62,880 nt of DNA from Myxococcales bacterium (GTDB lineage Bacteria; Myxococcota_A; Polyangia; Polyangiales; Polyangiaceae): NCBI GenBank assembly GCA_013297655.1, contig JAAFHV010000016.1:1-62880 (forward strand). The letters run 5' to 3'. The position numbers and the translations under genes were made by a program. Below the pieces are notes generated by a model. That model saw nothing but the letters and a program-made list of their open reading frames with translations. It was not told the DNA's origin and did not search any database. Shown one piece after another: positions 30,179 to 38,751 of this stretch. How positions within the stretch are numbered: position 1 is the first letter of the stretch; each line of letters opens with the position of its first letter.

Positions 30179-30781
30179 TTGGAGCAGGCGAAGCGCGACT
30201 GCATACTCGTGGCGGCGGCGAAGGCGTTCGCCCAGCGTGGCTTTCGAAAAGCCTCGGTGGACGAAATTGCCAAGAGCGCCGGCGTCGCGAAGGGCACCGT
30301 GTACCTCGCCTGCGAGAGCAAAGAAGACCTGTTCTACCAAGCCGTCCACCGCGAGATCCGCGAATGGACGGCGAACGCCGCGCGCCTCATCGATCCGCGT
30401 AAACCGGCCGACGAGCTGCTTCTGTCCGTCGCCGTCGCGAGCCTGGAGGACGTGGGTCGTAGGCCCCTCGTTCGCGAGCTCCTCGAAGGCAAACACAGCG
30501 AGCTTTTGCCGCAGTGGATGCCGCAGTTCGAAGAGCTTCGCATCCTCGGGCGAAAGAACGTGGTCGAGATTTTGGAGCTCGGAATCGCGCAAGGGCGCTT
30601 CCGGGGCGACCTCGACGTGAACGAGGTCGCGACTCTGCTCCAAGACATCAACATGTCGACCCTCATCTTCCAGCGCTACCGCACCGACTTCGACTTCCCC
30701 CGAAGGCTGCGCGCGGGGATCGACCTCGTGCTCAACGGTCTCCGTCTCCCCAATCAGAAGGGCACGATCCCCTCGCTCTGA
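30179..30781 (+). CDS. TetR-family regulator
   Basis: About 200 residues. The N-terminal helix-turn-helix is typical: CILVAAAKAFAQRGFRKASVDEIAKSAGVAKGTVY, with the recognition helix near residue 40, followed by CESKEDLFYQAV. The rest is the all-helical ligand-binding and dimer domain. The start is uncertain: TTG 30179 gives a natural length but would sit almost at the transcription start; TTG 30140 would lie upstream of the predicted start. It lies next to a ferritin-like gene with a matching operator. The inducer is unknown. Confidence 0.8.
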   Translation: MEQAKRDCILVAAAKAFAQRGFRKASVDEIAKSAGVAKGTVYLACESKEDLFYQAVHREIREWTANAARLIDPRKPADELLLSVAVASLEDVGRRPLVRELLEGKHSELLPQWMPQFEELRILGRKNVVEILELGIAQGRFRGDLDVNEVATLLQDINMSTLIFQRYRTDFDFPRRLRAGIDLVLNGLRLPNQKGTIPSL

Positions 30782-30857
30782 GGGCCGCGCTCGACCTCGT
30801 GTACGCGGTCGATCACGACGCTGCTCGCGCCTTCGGTGTGCTTTTTTTTGGCCCTAA

Positions 30858-30884
30858 AATGACCAAAAAACCCGTTTGGTCATT
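30858..30884 (+). promoter_or_regulatory. Operator before the ferritin-like gene
   Basis: AATGACCAAA (30858-30867), spacer AAACCCG and TTTGGTCATT (30875-30884) form a perfect 10-bp inverted repeat. The core TGACCA...TGGTCA matches the site in the TetR promoter with a spacing shorter by one base. It lies 31-57 nt before the ferritin-like start, so it is well placed to control that gene. Confidence 0.55.
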
Positions 30885-30914
30885 CGTTTTTCTTCACCCG
30901 GAAAGGACAAGCTC

Positions 30915-31646
30915 ATGGCCCTCCTCGAGACCCTCGAACGTTCGTTTCTCTCGCACCTCGTCGCGACGCCGAAGGGACGCGCGCATCTCCTGAACCAGGT
31001 CGCGGACGCCGAATCGAACGGCGAATCGAAGGTCTTCGACTCGGCGCTCGCGCTGGTCGACGACGAGGCGATCCGCAAGCTCATCGCGCGCCACGCACGA
31101 GACGAGGTGGAGCACGCGAAGATGTTCGAGGATCGTCGCGACGCACAAGGCTTCGACGTCGGCGCGGCGCCGGAGCACCTGCGGCTGATCGTGCGTCTCG
31201 ACAAGAAGCTCGGCGGGTTCTTCGAACGCGGCGTGCGCACGCGGCGCGACGTGATGGACGCCTACCTGATGCTCCAGGTGGTGGAAGAGCGCGCGTGCAC
31301 GCAGTTTCCCAAGTTCGCAGACGCGTTTCGAGCAACGGATCCGGTGACGGCGCGGGTGTTCGACGAGGTCGGCAAAGACGAAGAGCGGCACCTCAAGTAC
31401 TGCCGCGCGATCGCGAAGCAATATGCACCATCGCATGCGATCCACATGCTCACCCTCGCCGAGATGCGCGCGAACGAAGCCGAGTGCTTCGTGGAGAATA
31501 CACGCGCCGGGTTCGAGTGGGTCCTCGACGGCGGGTACACGGATTTGTCGCCGATCGAACGCACCGGGTGGCGCTCGCTCGGACGTCTCGGGCGCATCTT
31601 CGAGACGCCGCGCACCACGCCGTTCGCGACGCTCGCCGCCGCCTGA
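30915..31646 (+). CDS. Ferritin-like di-iron protein
   Basis: A 243-residue, mainly helical protein. Two ExxH-type ligand pairs, DEVEHAKMF (about residue 58) and DEERHLKYC (about residue 156), plus conserved EERACTQF, fit a ferritin-like di-iron four-helix bundle (rubrerythrin or hydroxylase class). The activity could be iron storage, peroxide reduction or hydroxylation. The start ATG 30915 has AAGGA 9 nt upstream. It lies behind an inverted repeat matching the TetR operator, so regulation by the neighbouring TetR is likely. Confidence 0.75.
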   Translation: MALLETLERSFLSHLVATPKGRAHLLNQVADAESNGESKVFDSALALVDDEAIRKLIARHARDEVEHAKMFEDRRDAQGFDVGAAPEHLRLIVRLDKKLGGFFERGVRTRRDVMDAYLMLQVVEERACTQFPKFADAFRATDPVTARVFDEVGKDEERHLKYCRAIAKQYAPSHAIHMLTLAEMRANEAECFVENTRAGFEWVLDGGYTDLSPIERTGWRSLGRLGRIFETPRTTPFATLAAA

Positions 31647-31814
31647 AGCGCGAGTCGTCGACCCGATCGCGAGAGGCTCTCGTCTGCGCGCGCGCGGGGC
31701 ACGTCGTCGATGCGCCAGCGGCCGACGAGAGTCGACGCACGCGTGAGCCCGCGACGAAAAATCCGAGCCCACGTTTCGCGCGTATCCTCACGAGCAGAGG
31801 AGCCCGTACCCGAG

Positions 31815-32600
31815 ATGATGGAGAGTGCGCTCGTTCGAAAAGCAGGTCGCGCGGCAGGGTTCTTGGGCCTCACGGTGGTGAGCGGGGTCAGCGTCGCGGT
31901 GGGTCTCCGTGTGGCCTCGAACGAGAAAAAATGGCTCGTCCGCGATCGCGTGACGGCCGAGTGGTCGAAGGGCCTCTTGAAGCTCTTCGGGGTGGAGCTG
32001 GTGCTCGGCGGCGCGCCCCCCGGCGTGCCCGGCGTCGGTCGCGGACAAGGTCGGGTCGTGGTCGCCAACCACAGATCGATCATCGACATCGCGATCTTGC
32101 TCGCGACGTTCGGCGGTGCGGTGCTGAGCCGCGCCGATCTGGCGACCTGGCCCGTCGTCGGACCCTCCGCGCGCGCGGCCGGCACCATCTTCGTCGACCG
32201 CGCCGACAAAGCGAGCGGTCACAAGGCCATCCTGCAAATGGTCAAAAGACTCGAGGAAAATGACACCATTTGCCTCTTTCCGGAGGGCACCACCTACGCC
32301 GACGACGAGGTTCGTTCGTTCAAGCCGGGTGGGTTCGTCGCCGCCGCGCGGACGAGCGCTCCGGTCGTCCCGGTGGGGATCACGTACCCGAACGCGGGCG
32401 CAGGCTTCGGCGACGAGACGTTCGTCCAGCACCTCGGGCGCCTCGCAGAGACGCCCCACATGGTGACCCATGTCGAGATCGGTGCGCCGATGAGCATCGC
32501 GGAGGGCGAGGCCGTCGATGCCTTTCGCGAGCGGTGCCGGTCCGAGGTCGCGAGGCTCGTGGCGATCGCACGCGCTCGCCACCACACGCGATCGACCTGA
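31815..32600 (+). CDS. plsC: 1-acyl-sn-glycerol-3-phosphate acyltransferase
   Basis: About 261 residues of the PlsC/LPLAT family. The catalytic NHRSIID (HX4D form) lies near residue 89, FPEGTT near residue 155 and PVVPVGITY near 186. An N-terminal hydrophobic segment (AAGFLGLTVVSGVSVAVGL) should anchor it in the inner membrane. It would transfer an acyl group to lysophosphatidic acid for phospholipid synthesis. The start is ATG 31815; the frame upstream lacks protein-like sequence. It follows the ferritin-like gene by 168 bp. Confidence 0.85.
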   Translation: MMESALVRKAGRAAGFLGLTVVSGVSVAVGLRVASNEKKWLVRDRVTAEWSKGLLKLFGVELVLGGAPPGVPGVGRGQGRVVVANHRSIIDIAILLATFGGAVLSRADLATWPVVGPSARAAGTIFVDRADKASGHKAILQMVKRLEENDTICLFPEGTTYADDEVRSFKPGGFVAAARTSAPVVPVGITYPNAGAGFGDETFVQHLGRLAETPHMVTHVEIGAPMSIAEGEAVDAFRERCRSEVARLVAIARARHHTRST

Positions 32601-32659
32601 TCGTGTGTGGTGACACTCGCGCGCCGAAGTACGCAGCGCCGTTCGGATAGAATCGCGAC

Positions 32660-34495
32660 GTGCGACCGCTCGTGATCCTCTGCGTGGCCGCGATCGCCCT
32701 CTTCCGTGCGGGTCTCGCTCGCGCAGACGCAGGCGCGGCGAGGACGAACGAGGGCGACACCCTCGTGCACGACGTGGAGCAAATCCTCGCCGCGCGTCAG
32801 GTCCCCGGCGCCGCGTTTTCCATCGTCGATCACGCCGGGATGCGCGCGTTCGCGGCCGGCTTCGCGGACATCGAGGCGAACCGACCCGCGACCCGCGACA
32901 CGCCGTTCCGCGTCGCCTCCGTCTCGAAGCTGCTCGTGCCGCTCGTGGTGCTCGCGCTCGTGGAAGAGGGGCGCATCACGCTCGAGACGAAGGTGCGCGA
33001 CGTGTTGCCGTCGCTCCCGTTCGTGAACGCGTGGGAAGCGGAGAGCCCGCTCCGGATCGTGCACCTGCTCGAGGGCACCACGGGGTGGGACGACCTCCGT
33101 CCGGCGCAATTTTCCCTCGATCGGCCCACACGGAGCCCCCTCGCCGACGTGCTCGCGCTCGACGCGCGACCGCTCGTGTCCCGCTGGCCGCCGGGGGCCT
33201 ATGCCTCGTACGCGAACGCTGGGCCCACCGCCGCCGCCGCGATCGTCGAGAAGCTCACCGACGAGCCGTACGAGACCGTCGTGCAGAAGCGTGTCTTTTC
33301 GCCCCTCGCGATGACCCGCGCGACGTTCGAGACGGGCACGAGCCCCTCCGTCGCCCGAGCGTACACGGCGAGCCGCGCGCCGCTCGATCCGCACACGGTG
33401 CTCTTTCGTCCTTCTGCGGGGCTCGCGGCTTCCGCGGTCGACATGGGCAACTTGCTCGCCTTCTTCGTCGCGAAGGGCTCGTTCGAGGGAAAAATAAGGC
33501 TCTCCCGCGCGTCGCTCGCGCGCATGCTCACCGCGTCGAGCACTCCCGGTGCGCGCGCCGGGCTCGCCACGGCCTATGCACTCTGCATACAAACCGAGAT
33601 CGCAGAGGGTCGTGTCTGGCGCGGTCATCGCGGGGGCTTCGAGGGCACGGCGGCGGCGCTCTTCTTCGATCCCGCGCGTGAGGTCGGTTACTTCTTGGCT
33701 CTCGACGTGGACGACGACGAGGCCTTCGAGGCGATCGCGCGCAGGCTTCGCGACGAGCTCGAACGAGGCACCTCACCGGCGGTGCTCCCGCCGCGAAGAG
33801 GGGCATCCGTCGCGGTCGAGCCCGGATTTTACGCGGTAAAGAACCCCCGCTTCGAACGCGCCGACGCGGCGCATTCGCTCCTCGACCTGACCTACGTGAC
33901 CGTGGACCACGACACCCTCGAGGTGAGCGCACGGAGCGCGCACCCCGCGCGAGGACGCTTCGTGGGCGCCGACGGGCGCGGCTATCGCAGGCCCGAGGAT
34001 CCCGTCACGACCCTCGTCGCGCGGGAGGACGGCGCGCTCGAGACGGCCGCCGTCGCGCTCGTGCCGGTGCCGCTCGGATCGGCCGTCGCACGCATCGGGG
34101 CCCTCGTCCTCGTTGCCATCGCGCTCGGCTCCGCGGTCGCCCACGCCGCGCTGCTGCTGCTCGTGTTCCTCTGGAAAAAGCGCCGGTTCGAGGGTCCGAC
34201 GTCGCTTCGGCTCCTACCCGTGATCGCTGTCGGCGCGCTCGCGCTGGGCCTCGCGCTGTGGGCCACGACCGATGTCGCGTCGCTCGGCCGACCATCGCCA
34301 CGCTCCGTGCTCCTGTTCGTCGCGTCTTCCGTCCTGCCTCTCGCCACGGTGGGGACGTTGGCGACGTTCGTGGTGGCCTATCGATCGCTCGGTCGCGCGA
34401 GCAAGCTGCACCTCGTCGCCACGCTCGCGGCGCTCGCGCTCGTGTGCGCGCACCTCGGACGCTACGGCCTCCTCTTCGTGCGCCCTTGGGACTGA
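32660..34495 (+). CDS. Beta-lactamase-fold serine hydrolase with membrane tail
   Basis: A 611-residue exported protein. A signal peptide (ILCVAAIALFRAGLARADA) is followed by a class C beta-lactamase/esterase domain (about 30-360) with the nucleophile motif SVSK (near 92) and YAN (near 183), and HRGGFEG as the third motif (near 323). A beta-rich domain (about 375-470) and four hydrophobic helices at the C-terminus (about 475-605, IGALVLVAIALGSAVAH, LLPVIAVGALALGLALW, VLLFVASSVLPLATVGTLATFVVAY, LHLVATLAALALVCAHL) tether it to the membrane. It may be an EstB-like esterase or a cell-wall amidase. The GTG at 32660 is the start. Confidence 0.85.
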   Translation: MRPLVILCVAAIALFRAGLARADAGAARTNEGDTLVHDVEQILAARQVPGAAFSIVDHAGMRAFAAGFADIEANRPATRDTPFRVASVSKLLVPLVVLALVEEGRITLETKVRDVLPSLPFVNAWEAESPLRIVHLLEGTTGWDDLRPAQFSLDRPTRSPLADVLALDARPLVSRWPPGAYASYANAGPTAAAAIVEKLTDEPYETVVQKRVFSPLAMTRATFETGTSPSVARAYTASRAPLDPHTVLFRPSAGLAASAVDMGNLLAFFVAKGSFEGKIRLSRASLARMLTASSTPGARAGLATAYALCIQTEIAEGRVWRGHRGGFEGTAAALFFDPAREVGYFLALDVDDDEAFEAIARRLRDELERGTSPAVLPPRRGASVAVEPGFYAVKNPRFERADAAHSLLDLTYVTVDHDTLEVSARSAHPARGRFVGADGRGYRRPEDPVTTLVAREDGALETAAVALVPVPLGSAVARIGALVLVAIALGSAVAHAALLLLVFLWKKRRFEGPTSLRLLPVIAVGALALGLALWATTDVASLGRPSPRSVLLFVASSVLPLATVGTLATFVVAYRSLGRASKLHLVATLAALALVCAHLGRYGLLFVRPWD

Positions 34496-34570
34496 AGGAT
34501 CCGCGTCGCCATGCGAGTGCCGAGCATCCGGAAAGTGGGCAGTGCCGCGACGCGTGGAGCTCACGCCTAG

Positions 34571-34867
34571 CTACTCCTTTGCGACCACCTTCGCCGCGAT
34601 GCGCTCTTCGCGCTTCTTCCATTTCAGGCGCGCCTTCACCACCTCACCCTCGCGCGTTCGCGCGGGCCCACGATGCGGCATCGCGTGAAGGAGCGCGCTC
34701 GTCGATGCCGCGATCGCGTCGATCGCGGCCAAAAATGCGGCCTCCTGAGCCGCCGGCGCCTTCGGCAGACCCGTGACCTTGCGCACGTATTGGAGCGCTG
34801 CGGCACGGATCTCGTCTGGGGTGGAGGGCGGCTCGAAGTGGTGGAGCACACGGATGTTCCTGCACAT
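34571..34867 (-). CDS. DUF2277 family protein
   Basis: A 98-residue protein beginning MCRNIRVLHHFEPPSTPDEIRAAALQYVRKVTG, the hallmark of DUF2277. It is small, helical and cytoplasmic, with a basic Lys/Arg C-terminal tail (ARLKWKKREERIAAKVVAKE). The family function is not known; the MCRNI start with its Cys is conserved. The start ATG 34867 is chosen for this conserved N-terminus; longer in-frame extensions are not family-like. Confidence 0.88.
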   Translation of the reverse strand: MCRNIRVLHHFEPPSTPDEIRAAALQYVRKVTGLPKAPAAQEAAFLAAIDAIAASTSALLHAMPHRGPARTREGEVVKARLKWKKREERIAAKVVAKE

Positions 34868-34953
34868 GCCGCTATCGTCCAAAAAAGATCGGGCCGCGTA
34901 AAGTCGCCCGTTCCCCGTTGTCGGAGCGGCCATGGTCGCGTATTCGTTTCGGT

Positions 34954-35592
34954 ATGGCATCTCGAGCGTTGTTTTCTGCCGCCGCATTGACCCTCACTTT
35001 TGCGCTCTCGGGCTGTGGAACCAACTTCGCTTCCACCCGATCCGCGGACCCCGTGCTCATGGCGAACGCCCATAGCCCGGCAGAGGTTCGCGCCGCGGTC
35101 ATCCGCGCGATGGACTTCCGGAAGTTCACCGCCAGGGGCGAAGAGCCCGGCCTCATCGTCGCCAAGTACGAGCGCGGCGACCAGCGTGTCGTGGTCGCGA
35201 TCGAATACTCCGCGACGCAATACACCGTGAGGTACGTGTCGAGCGAAGGCCTCAAGTCCAAGCCCGGCCCAGACGGCGACTTGCTCGTCGACGCGCACTG
35301 GGAAGGTTGGGTCAAAGGCCTTCGTTCGCGGATCGGAGAAGAGCTCCAAGTCCCTGCCAAGGAGGCCGCGGAGATGGCGCGCCGCGAACGTGAGTACCAG
35401 CTCATGATCGAGCAGCACCGCACCGCGCAGGCCCAAGCGCAGGCGAACGCGAACGGTGGTGGCGGCCCCAACGCCGGCAACGCGGCGGTCGGCGCGATCG
35501 GCGCCCTCGCGCCCCTCATTCCGCAGACGTCGATCGACATCAGCCACAAGTCGACGACGACCAACACGACCAACACGACGATCCACAAGTAG
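34954..35592 (+). CDS. Lipoprotein with low-complexity tail
   Basis: A 212-residue protein with signal MASRALFSAAALTLTFALSGC (lipobox LSGC, about 18-21). The middle (about 40-135) is alpha/beta (AAVIRAMDFRKFTARG, GLIVAKYERGDQRVVVAIEY, QYTVRYVSSEG). The C-terminal third is Gln/Ala/Asn/Gly-rich with a Thr/Asn end (STTTNTTNTTIHK). No family is recognised; the core may be a small periplasmic domain. It is divergent from the DUF2277 gene. Confidence 0.7.
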   Translation: MASRALFSAAALTLTFALSGCGTNFASTRSADPVLMANAHSPAEVRAAVIRAMDFRKFTARGEEPGLIVAKYERGDQRVVVAIEYSATQYTVRYVSSEGLKSKPGPDGDLLVDAHWEGWVKGLRSRIGEELQVPAKEAAEMARREREYQLMIEQHRTAQAQAQANANGGGGPNAGNAAVGAIGALAPLIPQTSIDISHKSTTTNTTNTTIHK

Positions 35593-35638
35593 GCCGCGCC
35601 CGCCCTCTCGGGGCTCGAAACGCGTTTGCACCTTCGAG

Positions 35639-35670
35639 GCGCGCTCCCGACCGGGGCGCGCTTCTCTTTT
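35639..35670 (+). terminator. Terminator after the lipoprotein gene
   Basis: GCGCGCTCC pairs with GGGGCGCGC (one G-U) around a 5-nt loop, followed by TTCTCTTTT. It lies 47 nt after the lipoprotein stop and just before the end of the convergent MATE gene. Confidence 0.75.
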
Positions 35671-35675
35671 CATGC

Positions 35676-35707
35676 AAACTACACGCGTTGTAAACTACAC
35701 GCGTTGG
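35676..35707. repeat. 16-bp tandem duplication at the MATE gene end
   Basis: Two copies of AAACTACACGCGTTG(T/G) lie head to tail (35676-35691 and 35692-35707). The right copy covers the last codons and the stop of the MATE gene, so the stop region has been duplicated beyond the gene. Direct tandem repeats of this size usually arise by slippage. Confidence 0.8.
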
Positions 35708-37035
35708 ATGTGGCCGCGCGAGACGACGATGAACCGGCGCGCGAGCAGCCCCGAGACGACGACGAGCCCCGCGAAGAGCCCCCACCACAGGCCCGCCGCG
35801 CCCATCCCGAAGCGGAAGCACAAGAGCAGCGCGAGCGGACAGCCGACGACCCAGTGCGCGCCCACGTTCGCCCAGAAGGGGAATTTCACGTCGCCCGCCC
35901 CTCGCAGCGCGCCCGCCGCCACGCTCTGCACCCCGTCGAACACCTGGAACAGCATCGCGACGCGCATGAGCCCGAGCGCCGTCGCGACGACGCTCGCGTC
36001 CTTCGTGAAGAGCCCGACGAGGAACGCGGGGACGAGGAAGAACACGAGGCTCATCGCACACATGTAGATCGCACCTACCGCGAGCCCGAGGAGCCCCGGC
36101 CGCCGCGCGCTCCGCCCCTCGCCCACGGCATAGCCGACACGGACCGAGGTCGCGCTCGAGATGCCTTGTGCGCCCATGAACGTGAAGCTGGAGAGGCCGA
36201 TCACGATTTGATGCGCCGAGACCGCGTGCTCCCCGAGGAGGCCGGCGAGCACGCCCACCGCCGCGAACACCCCGATCTCGGCCGCGAGCTGGAGCCCCAT
36301 CGGGACCCCGAGCGAGAACACCCGCGCGAGCGTGGGTGCCCCCTCGGTGTTCTTCTCGCGCCTTTGGAGGGCGGCGTAATACACGACCACCACGAGCACG
36401 AAGTTCGCGATCACGTTCGCGATCCCGGCCCCGAGCGCGCCCATCGGGCGGAGGCCCAACCGCGGGAGATGCGCCCACACGAGCGCCGCGTCGCCCTGCA
36501 CGAGGAGCGCGCACGCGACCACGTTCACCACGTTCGCCACCACCGCCGCGACGAGAGCGGGGCGCGTCTCGTTGTGCGCTTGGAGGAACGACTTTATCGC
36601 GAGGAACGCGGGGAAGAGGAACATGCTCGGCGCCTGCGCGAGCAAGTACATACGTGCAGGATACACGAGCGCACGATCGACCCCGAGGCGGGGCAAAAGA
36701 AGGGTGATCCCGTACGCGAAGAGGACCGTCGGCACCCACACGAGGGCGAGCGCGTGCAGCGTTCGTGTGAGCGCGCCCCACGCCCTGCCGTGCTCGCCGG
36801 CGCCCACCGCTTGCGACGCGAGGGGCTCGAGCGCCGAAGCGATCCCGATCCCGACGGACGCCGCCGCGAAGCTCACCGAGCGACCGATCGACGCGCCGCC
36901 GAGGTCGGTCACCGAGACGCGGCCGAGGAACGCCACGTCGACGAGCCCGAGCGCCATGAGCCCGAACTGCGCGACCGCGATAGGCCACGCGAGCCGCAAC
37001 AGCGACCCGAGCTCCGTCTTGGTGCTCGGGTTCAC
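35695..37035 (-). CDS. MATE family efflux transporter
   Basis: A 446-residue protein with about 12 hydrophobic segments in two pseudo-repeats, as in MatE transporters (LLRLAWPIAVAQFGLMALGLVDVAFLG at the start, repeated as VFSLGVPMGLQLAAEIGVFAAVGVLAG). It would export drugs or metabolites using a Na+ or H+ gradient. The GTG at 37035 overlaps the stop of the histidine-phosphatase gene by GTGA, so the pair is translationally coupled. Its 3' end lies in a 16-bp tandem duplication. Confidence 0.9.
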   Translation of the reverse strand: MNPSTKTELGSLLRLAWPIAVAQFGLMALGLVDVAFLGRVSVTDLGGASIGRSVSFAAASVGIGIASALEPLASQAVGAGEHGRAWGALTRTLHALALVWVPTVLFAYGITLLLPRLGVDRALVYPARMYLLAQAPSMFLFPAFLAIKSFLQAHNETRPALVAAVVANVVNVVACALLVQGDAALVWAHLPRLGLRPMGALGAGIANVIANFVLVVVVYYAALQRREKNTEGAPTLARVFSLGVPMGLQLAAEIGVFAAVGVLAGLLGEHAVSAHQIVIGLSSFTFMGAQGISSATSVRVGYAVGEGRSARRPGLLGLAVGAIYMCAMSLVFFLVPAFLVGLFTKDASVVATALGLMRVAMLFQVFDGVQSVAAGALRGAGDVKFPFWANVGAHWVVGCPLALLLCFRFGMGAAGLWWGLFAGLVVVSGLLARRFIVVSRGHIQRV

Positions 37036-37742
37036 TTCACGACTTTCTTGGAAGATTTCGCGGGCGGAGGGAGCTCGACCGTCTTGGCGGTGGTGACGAC
37101 CGCGTCGCGGAGGTGGCTCACGTCGTTCCACACGACGAGGCGCGACCGACCGTCGCGATCACGCTCGATCACGGTGACCCCCGTGTTCGACAGGGTGCCG
37201 AGCACGCGCATCGCCGTCATCACGTCGCCGAAGAGGCTCGCGACGTAGGCCTTGATCGCCGCGCCGTGCGACACGAGGCAAAGATGGCCGCCTCGTTCGC
37301 GCTCCACGATGCGTGCGATGGCTTCGCTCATCCGCGCGGCGAGATCGGTGTAGGTCTCGCCGCCACCGCGCGCCACGTCGAGGCCAGCGCGCCACGCCGC
37401 GACCTCCTCCGGAAAGAGCTCCTCCACTTCGCGCGTGGTCTTGCCCTGCCACCCGCCGACGAAAATCTCACGCAGCCCCTCGTCGACGTGGACCGGGAGC
37501 CCCGTGACCTCGGAGAGGATCGAGGCGGTGTCGACCGCGCGCTCGAGGTCCGACGTGTAGAGTGCATGAAAATCGATGCCCGGCTCGAGGTCGGCGATCC
37601 GGAGCCCGAGCTTCTCGGCTTGCACACGACCACGCGCGTTGAGGCCGCGCCCGGCCTGACCTTGGAAAACCCCGTTGTGGTTGTCGTCGGTCTCGCCGTG
37701 ACGCACGAGGAAGAGGCGTGCACTGGGGCCGCGGATGGACAT
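37032..37742 (-). CDS. Histidine phosphatase family protein
   Basis: About 236 residues with the RHGE motif (LFLVRHGETDDN, near residue 14), the typical SDLERAVDTASIL, a central FVGGWQGKTTREVEE and the second catalytic VSHGAAIKAYV (about 165). It is a phosphoglycerate-mutase-like phosphatase of unknown substrate, perhaps alpha-ribazole phosphatase (CobC) or a GpmB-like enzyme. ATG 37742 gives the natural N-terminus; GTG 37766 is an alternative. A C-terminal extension is Pro/Lys-rich (PPPAKSSKKVVK). Confidence 0.88.
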   Translation of the reverse strand: MSIRGPSARLFLVRHGETDDNHNGVFQGQAGRGLNARGRVQAEKLGLRIADLEPGIDFHALYTSDLERAVDTASILSEVTGLPVHVDEGLREIFVGGWQGKTTREVEELFPEEVAAWRAGLDVARGGGETYTDLAARMSEAIARIVERERGGHLCLVSHGAAIKAYVASLFGDVMTAMRVLGTLSNTGVTVIERDRDGRSRLVVWNDVSHLRDAVVTTAKTVELPPPAKSSKKVVK

Positions 37743-37824
37743 GCGAAGGCCACGAAGTTTTGCCACAGCGGGGCCGCGAGGGGCAAGGAAGGCCCTATCG
37801 GCCGAGTCGTGATAAGTCGGCGCG

Positions 37825-38697
37825 ATGCACCAAGCGCTGCGGTTCGTGTCCGACGACGGCCTCTCGCTCTACGCGCGGGACTACCCCGCCACGCCGGGGT
37901 CGGGCCTCGTTCCGCTCGTGTGCCTGCATGGCCTCACGAGAAACTCTCGTGATTTCGAGGACTTCGCGACGAAGGCGGCCGCCCTCGGCCACCGCGTGCT
38001 GGTGCCCGATACACGCGGCCGCGGGCTCTCGGCCCACGATCCGGCGCCGGAGCGGTACCACCCGTTCGTCTACGCCGGCGACGTGCTCTCGCTCCTGCGT
38101 GCGGCCGGGGTCGCTCGCGCCGGGTTCGTCGGGACGAGCATGGGCGGCTTGGTGACCCTCGTCGTCGCGAAGGTCGCGGGCGAGGTGTTGGCGGGCGCGC
38201 TCCTCAACGACATCGGCCCCGAGCTCTCCCCCGTCGGCCTCGGCCGCATCGCGAGCTACGTCGGCAAGGGCACCAAGGTGGAAACCTGGGCCGACGCGCG
38301 CGCCTACGCGAAGCTCACCAACGGCGTCGCGTTCCCTTCGTACGGCGACGCGGAGTGGGACGCGTTCGCGCGGCGTGTCTTCGACGAGGGCGAAGACGGC
38401 GTGCCTCGCCTCGCCTACGACCCGGCGATCGCGAAGCCTTTTGCGCCCGGTGAGGGCCCCTCCGCGCACACCGAGGCGGCGTGGGAGTCGTTCACGTCGC
38501 TCGTCGATCGTGTGCCGACGATCCTCGTGCGTGGCGCGCTCTCCGACATCGTCGACGCCACGATCGCCGACACCATGCGCGCGCGCGCGCCGAAGCTCGA
38601 GGTCGCGACCGTCCCCGGGATCGGACATGCGCCGACGCTGGTCGAGCCCGAGGCGTGGGACGCGTTCCTCGCCTGGCGAGCGCGCCTCGTGGCCTGA
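37825..38697 (+). CDS. Alpha/beta hydrolase
   Basis: A 290-residue cytoplasmic hydrolase. The oxyanion region is VCLHGLTRNSRDF (about 32-44), the nucleophile elbow GTSMGG (about 104-109) and the C-terminal histidine GIGHAPTL (about 269-276), giving a Ser-Asp-His triad with the Asp probably in ALSDIVDATI. This type includes 3-oxoadipate enol-lactonase and esterases; the substrate cannot be told. It is divergent from the histidine phosphatase (82 bp) and convergent with the next gene. Confidence 0.88.
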   Translation: MHQALRFVSDDGLSLYARDYPATPGSGLVPLVCLHGLTRNSRDFEDFATKAAALGHRVLVPDTRGRGLSAHDPAPERYHPFVYAGDVLSLLRAAGVARAGFVGTSMGGLVTLVVAKVAGEVLAGALLNDIGPELSPVGLGRIASYVGKGTKVETWADARAYAKLTNGVAFPSYGDAEWDAFARRVFDEGEDGVPRLAYDPAIAKPFAPGEGPSAHTEAAWESFTSLVDRVPTILVRGALSDIVDATIADTMRARAPKLEVATVPGIGHAPTLVEPEAWDAFLAWRARLVA

Positions 38698-38751
38698 TCG
38701 GAAGCGGCGTACCGCGCCGAGAATTCGGGGAAATTTCCTACTGCGCGCCGC

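Noticed and set aside
32234-32273. Inverted repeat GCAAATGGTCA...TGACACCATTTGC that resembles the TetR site
   Set aside because: It lies inside the plsC coding region and has a two-base insertion and a long spacer; likely chance.
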